This document shows, one piece after another, positions 61,239 through 64,000 of a DNA stretch of 64,000 nt (its first letter is position 1; every line of letters begins with the position of its first letter). The notes under the pieces were generated by a model. The model saw nothing but the letters and a program-made list of their open reading frames with translations, was not told where the DNA came from and searched no databases. Source of the DNA: Streptomyces albidoflavus (GTDB lineage: Bacteria > Actinomycetota > Actinomycetes > Streptomycetales > Streptomycetaceae); contig NZ_JOII01000006.1 in assembly GCF_000719955.1 (NCBI RefSeq), positions 372,001 through 436,000 of the forward strand, given 5' to 3'. Made by a program: the position numbers and the translations under genes.

Positions 61239-61464
61239 CTTCGGTCTCCGTTCGTGAGGCGCGGACGGGGGCAGACGGCTCCGGAGGGGGCGTCGCGGCC
61301 GCCGCCGGTGCGGGCTGGTGTGGTCTTCACCGTACGCGACCGGGCCTGTACCGACCAGGTTCCGTGACGTCCCGCGGCCACCGCCGGCCGGCCGCTGCCG
61401 AGGAGGGCACCGCGCCCGCCACGGGTTAAGGTCTCTGGCGACATACCCGGCAGGAGGAAGACCC

Positions 61465-62253
61465 TTGATCTACGGAGCCATGAAGGTCGTCATCGGTGGG
61501 CCGCTGAAGGTCGCCTTCCGGCCGTGGGTGGAGGGCATCGAGAACATCCCCGCCGACGGTCCGGCGATCCTCGCCAGCAACCACCTGTCGTTCTCCGACT
61601 CCTTCTTCCTGCCGACGATGCTCGACCGGAAGGTCACCTTCATCGCCAAGGCGGAGTACTTCACCACGCCGGGCGTGAAGGGCCGGATGACTGCCGCCTT
61701 CTTCAAGGGCGTCGGCCAGCTCCCCGTCGACCGCTCCGGCGGTCGGGGCGCCGGCGAGGCCGCCATCCGCAGCGGCATCGAGGTGCTGGAGCGCGGCGAG
61801 CTGTTCGGCATCTACCCGGAGGGCACCCGCTCCCCGGACGGCCGCCTCTACCGAGGCAAGCCCGGCGGCCTCGCCCGGGTGGCGCTGGCCACCGGCGCCC
61901 CCGTCATCCCCGTCGCCATGATCGACACCGAGAAGATCCAGCCCCCCGGCCAGGTCCGCCCCAAGCTGATGCGCCCCGGCATCCGCATCGGCAAGCCGCT
62001 GGACTTCCGCCGCTACGAGGGCATGGACCACGACCGCTTCGTGCTGCGCGCGGTGACCGACGAGGTCATGTACGAGATCATGAAGCTCTCCGGCCAGGAG
62101 TACGTGGACGTCTACGCCACCGTCGCCAAGCGGCAGATGGCCGAGGACGCCAAGAAGCGGGCCGAGGAGGAGAAGGCCATCGCCAAGGCGGAGAAGGCCG
62201 CCGCCAAGGCCGCCACCGCCCGCGAGCAGGACGACAGCGGCCGGGCCGCCTGA
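61465..62253 (+). CDS. 1-acyl-sn-glycerol-3-phosphate acyltransferase family (PlsC-like)
   Basis: A 262-residue acyltransferase of phospholipid synthesis at the inner membrane. Motif I is NHLSFSD (H40, D45), the acceptor-binding motif is YPEGTRS (E119) and later VIPVAMIDT. A Lys/Glu/Ala-rich helix (KKRAEEEKAIAKAEKAAAKA) ends the protein. The start is TTG at 61465 with AGGAGG 7 bases upstream. The ATG five codons later lacks such spacing. TAAGGT (61427-61432) is a likely -10. Confidence 0.9.
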   Translation: MIYGAMKVVIGGPLKVAFRPWVEGIENIPADGPAILASNHLSFSDSFFLPTMLDRKVTFIAKAEYFTTPGVKGRMTAAFFKGVGQLPVDRSGGRGAGEAAIRSGIEVLERGELFGIYPEGTRSPDGRLYRGKPGGLARVALATGAPVIPVAMIDTEKIQPPGQVRPKLMRPGIRIGKPLDFRRYEGMDHDRFVLRAVTDEVMYEIMKLSGQEYVDVYATVAKRQMAEDAKKRAEEEKAIAKAEKAAAKAATAREQDDSGRAA

Positions 62254-62364
62254 GACCTCCGCCGCGCCCGCACCCCGTTTCCGGTTACTTTTGTCGGCGG
62301 AAGAGGCCGCCGGTCCGGGCGGCCGGGAGACGGGGGCCCGGGGATGAGACGTGAGGCGGCCGCG

Positions 62365-63579
62365 ATGAGCATGTCGGTGGAGCAACCGCTGTGGCGCGCG
62401 CTGACCGCGTACCGCGCGCTCACCGCCGTCTACGCGGTCGCCATCGCCGTCGTCGCCCGCGACTCCTACGAGCGCCCCCAGGTGGCCTTCGGCTACCTCG
62501 CGGTCCTGCTGGTGTGGACGCTGGCGACGCTGCCCCGTTTCACCGGCGCCGCCCGCTGCACCCGCCCCTTCCTCGCCGTGGACACCGGCCTCGCACTGGC
62601 CGGCATCCTGCTCACCCCGCTCGCCGACGGCGCCGGCCGGCACGCCGCCGACGGCCCGACGCTGCCCTCCATCTGGACCGCCGGGGCCGTCCTCGCCTGC
62701 GCGCTCAAGGGCGGCTGGCGCTGGGCGGCGGCCGCCTCCACCCTGGTCGGCGCCGCCAACCTCGCCCAGCGCGGCGAGGCCAGCCCCAACACCCTCCACA
62801 ACGTGCTGCTGGTCTGGGTCGCCGCCATCGCCATCGGCTACGTGGTCGAGGTGGCCCGCGCCTCCGAGCGCACCCTCGCCCGCGCCCTGGAGATCCAGGC
62901 CGCCACCCGAGAACGCGAACGCCTCGCCCGCGACATCCACGACGGGGTCCTCCAGGTCCTCGCCATGGTCCAGCGCCGGGGCACCGCGGTGGGCGGCGAG
63001 GCCGCCGAACTCGGCCGCCTCGCCGGCGAGCAGGAGGCCGCGCTGCGCCGCCTGATCACCCAGGGCCCGGTCCCGGAGCCGCGTACGGCGGCCGGTCCGG
63101 ACGCCGCGCCCGAGGACGACACGCGGCCCCAGGACCTGATGGCGCTGCTCGGCCGGTACGCCGACGCCCGCGTCACCCTCTCCGGCCCCGGCACCCCGGT
63201 GGAGCTGGCCCCGCACGCCGCCCGCGAGACGGCCGCCGCCGTCGGCGCCGCCCTGGACAACGTCCGCACCCACGTCGGCCCCGGCGCCCGCGCCTGGGTC
63301 CTGGTGGAGGACGAGCCGGACCAGGTGCTGGTCTCCGTGCGCGACGAGGGGCCCGGCATCCCCGAGGGGCGGCTGGCGGAGGCGGCAGAGGAGGGGCGGC
63401 TCGGCGTGGCCCAGTCGATCCGGGGCCGCCTGCGCGACCTCGGCGGCACCGCCGAGCTGGTCTCGGTGCCGGGGCAGGGCACCGAGGTGGAGCTGACCGT
63501 ACCGAAGCAGGACCAGGGCGGCGGGGAGGCGGCGACGGGCCGCCGGTACCCGGCCCGGACGGGGGAGGGGACGCAGTGA
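62365..63579 (+). CDS. macS: MacS-like two-component sensor histidine kinase
   Basis: A 404-residue membrane kinase. About five N-terminal helices (residues 15-160) are followed by RERERLARDIHDGVLQVLAM with H192 and a HATPase domain (VSVRDEGPGIPEG, GRLGVAQSIRGR). The kinase lies beside plsC as, from memory, macS (SCO2121) does in S. coelicolor. MacRS there influences development, actinorhodin and lipoprotein genes. The ATG at 62365 has GAGG 8 bases upstream; ATG 62344 is an alternative. The regulator start overlaps its stop (GTGA). Confidence 0.85.
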   Translation: MSMSVEQPLWRALTAYRALTAVYAVAIAVVARDSYERPQVAFGYLAVLLVWTLATLPRFTGAARCTRPFLAVDTGLALAGILLTPLADGAGRHAADGPTLPSIWTAGAVLACALKGGWRWAAAASTLVGAANLAQRGEASPNTLHNVLLVWVAAIAIGYVVEVARASERTLARALEIQAATRERERLARDIHDGVLQVLAMVQRRGTAVGGEAAELGRLAGEQEAALRRLITQGPVPEPRTAAGPDAAPEDDTRPQDLMALLGRYADARVTLSGPGTPVELAPHAARETAAAVGAALDNVRTHVGPGARAWVLVEDEPDQVLVSVRDEGPGIPEGRLAEAAEEGRLGVAQSIRGRLRDLGGTAELVSVPGQGTEVELTVPKQDQGGGEAATGRRYPARTGEGTQ

Positions 63580-64000
63580 CGACCGAGGAGCAGGCGCCGG
63601 GCGAGCAGGTGCGGGTCATGGTGGTCGACGACCACCCGATGTGGCGGGACGCGGTCGCCCGGGACCTGGCCGAGGCCGGGTTCGCGGTGGTGGCCACCGC
63701 CGGGGACGGGCCGCAGGCGGTCCGCCGGGCCCGGGCCACCCGGCCCGACGTGCTGGTCCTCGACCTGAACCTGCCGGGGCTGCCCGGTGCCCGGGTCTGC
63801 CAGGAGGTCGCGGGCGAGGACGGGCCCCGGGTGCTGGTCCTCTCCGCCAGCGGTGAGCACACCGACGTGCTGGAGGCGGTCAAGGCCGGGGCCACCGGCT
63901 ACCTGGTGAAGTCCGCCGGGACCGAGGAGCTGATCGACGCCGTCCACCGCACCGCCCGCGGTGACGCCGTCTTCACCCCGGGCCTGGCCGGGCTCGTCCT
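63576..64000 (+). CDS. macR: MacR-like response regulator, truncated by the window edge
   Basis: The first 141 residues of a NarL/LuxR-type regulator. The receiver has D18-D19 (VMVVDDHP), phosphoacceptor D63 (VLVLDLNLPG), S in LVLSASG and K in GYLVKSAG. The HTH lies beyond the window. The GTG overlaps the macS stop (GTGA). The assignment rests on the MacS-like partner and gene order. Confidence 0.88.
   Translation, partial: MTTEEQAPGEQVRVMVVDDHPMWRDAVARDLAEAGFAVVATAGDGPQAVRRARATRPDVLVLDLNLPGLPGARVCQEVAGEDGPRVLVLSASGEHTDVLEAVKAGATGYLVKSAGTEELIDAVHRTARGDAVFTPGLAGLV

Overview
This window is chromosomal DNA from a Streptomyces (or very close relative). The G+C content is very high, with G/C filling almost every third codon position. 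GTG and TTG starts are common, genes are joined by ATGA or GTGA overlaps, and promoters carry -10 elements such as TAGGGT or TAAGGT. The gene order, from lpd/pepA through pspA, nadA/erpA, cta, qcr, trpD and glkA to a MacS/MacR-like pair, matches from memory the conserved core of the S. coelicolor chromosome around SCO2120-SCO2180, read in reverse. I see no prophage, plasmid or insertion sequence. The accessory-looking DNA is a 550-base gap at 18.5-19.05 kb and smaller repeat-bearing gaps near 24.7 and 58.8 kb.

Left part (1-18.5 kb): dihydrolipoyl dehydrogenase (5' end only) and leucyl aminopeptidase come first. Three scattered late cobalamin genes follow (cobS, cobT and a cobU carrying an extra N-terminal beta-lactamase-fold domain), mixed with two methyltransferases and small conserved proteins. 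Then come pspA with its small partner, a NarL-type two-component system beside an RND efflux pump, and the divergent pair nadA/erpA, which links an Fe-S enzyme to an Fe-S carrier. The gap after erpA holds palindromic repeats and a one-spacer remnant of a type I-E CRISPR array with an AT-rich leader but no cas genes.

Middle (19-46 kb): a Ca2+/cation exchanger homologue, an anchored extracytoplasmic protein, a PfkB sugar kinase and a cysteine desulfurase fused to a TusA domain precede the aerobic respiratory block. That block is ctaCDF, then an L,D-transpeptidase and a degenerate receiver protein, then ctaE-qcrCAB, which together encode an aa3 oxidase and a diheme bc1 complex. trpD follows. After it a SAM-IV riboswitch leads a PLP-dependent class V enzyme. 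A glycerate kinase/anion transporter pair, an OmpR-type two-component operon with a small acidic secreted protein, a rhomboid protease coupled to a stand-alone AsnC domain, a zinc-ribbon protein and a coiled-coil NYN nuclease complete the region.

Right part (46-64 kb): this is an envelope and lipid region. It has two tandem NlpC/P60 hydrolases, a secreted HExxH protein, a membrane glycosyltransferase, a PimB-like mannosyltransferase, a TTG-started fatty-acyl-CoA ligase, a metallophosphoesterase, a SRPBCC protein, an ArsA-like protein with a damaged P-loop, a DUF5304 protein, glucokinase, an EEP-fold phosphohydrolase, an esterase, a PlsC acyltransferase and a MacS/MacR-like pair cut by the window edge. 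At least five genes have a -10 hexamer 6-8 bases before the start codon, which suggests leaderless mRNAs. Most transcription units end in strong GC-rich hairpins. No tRNA or rRNA gene was recognised.
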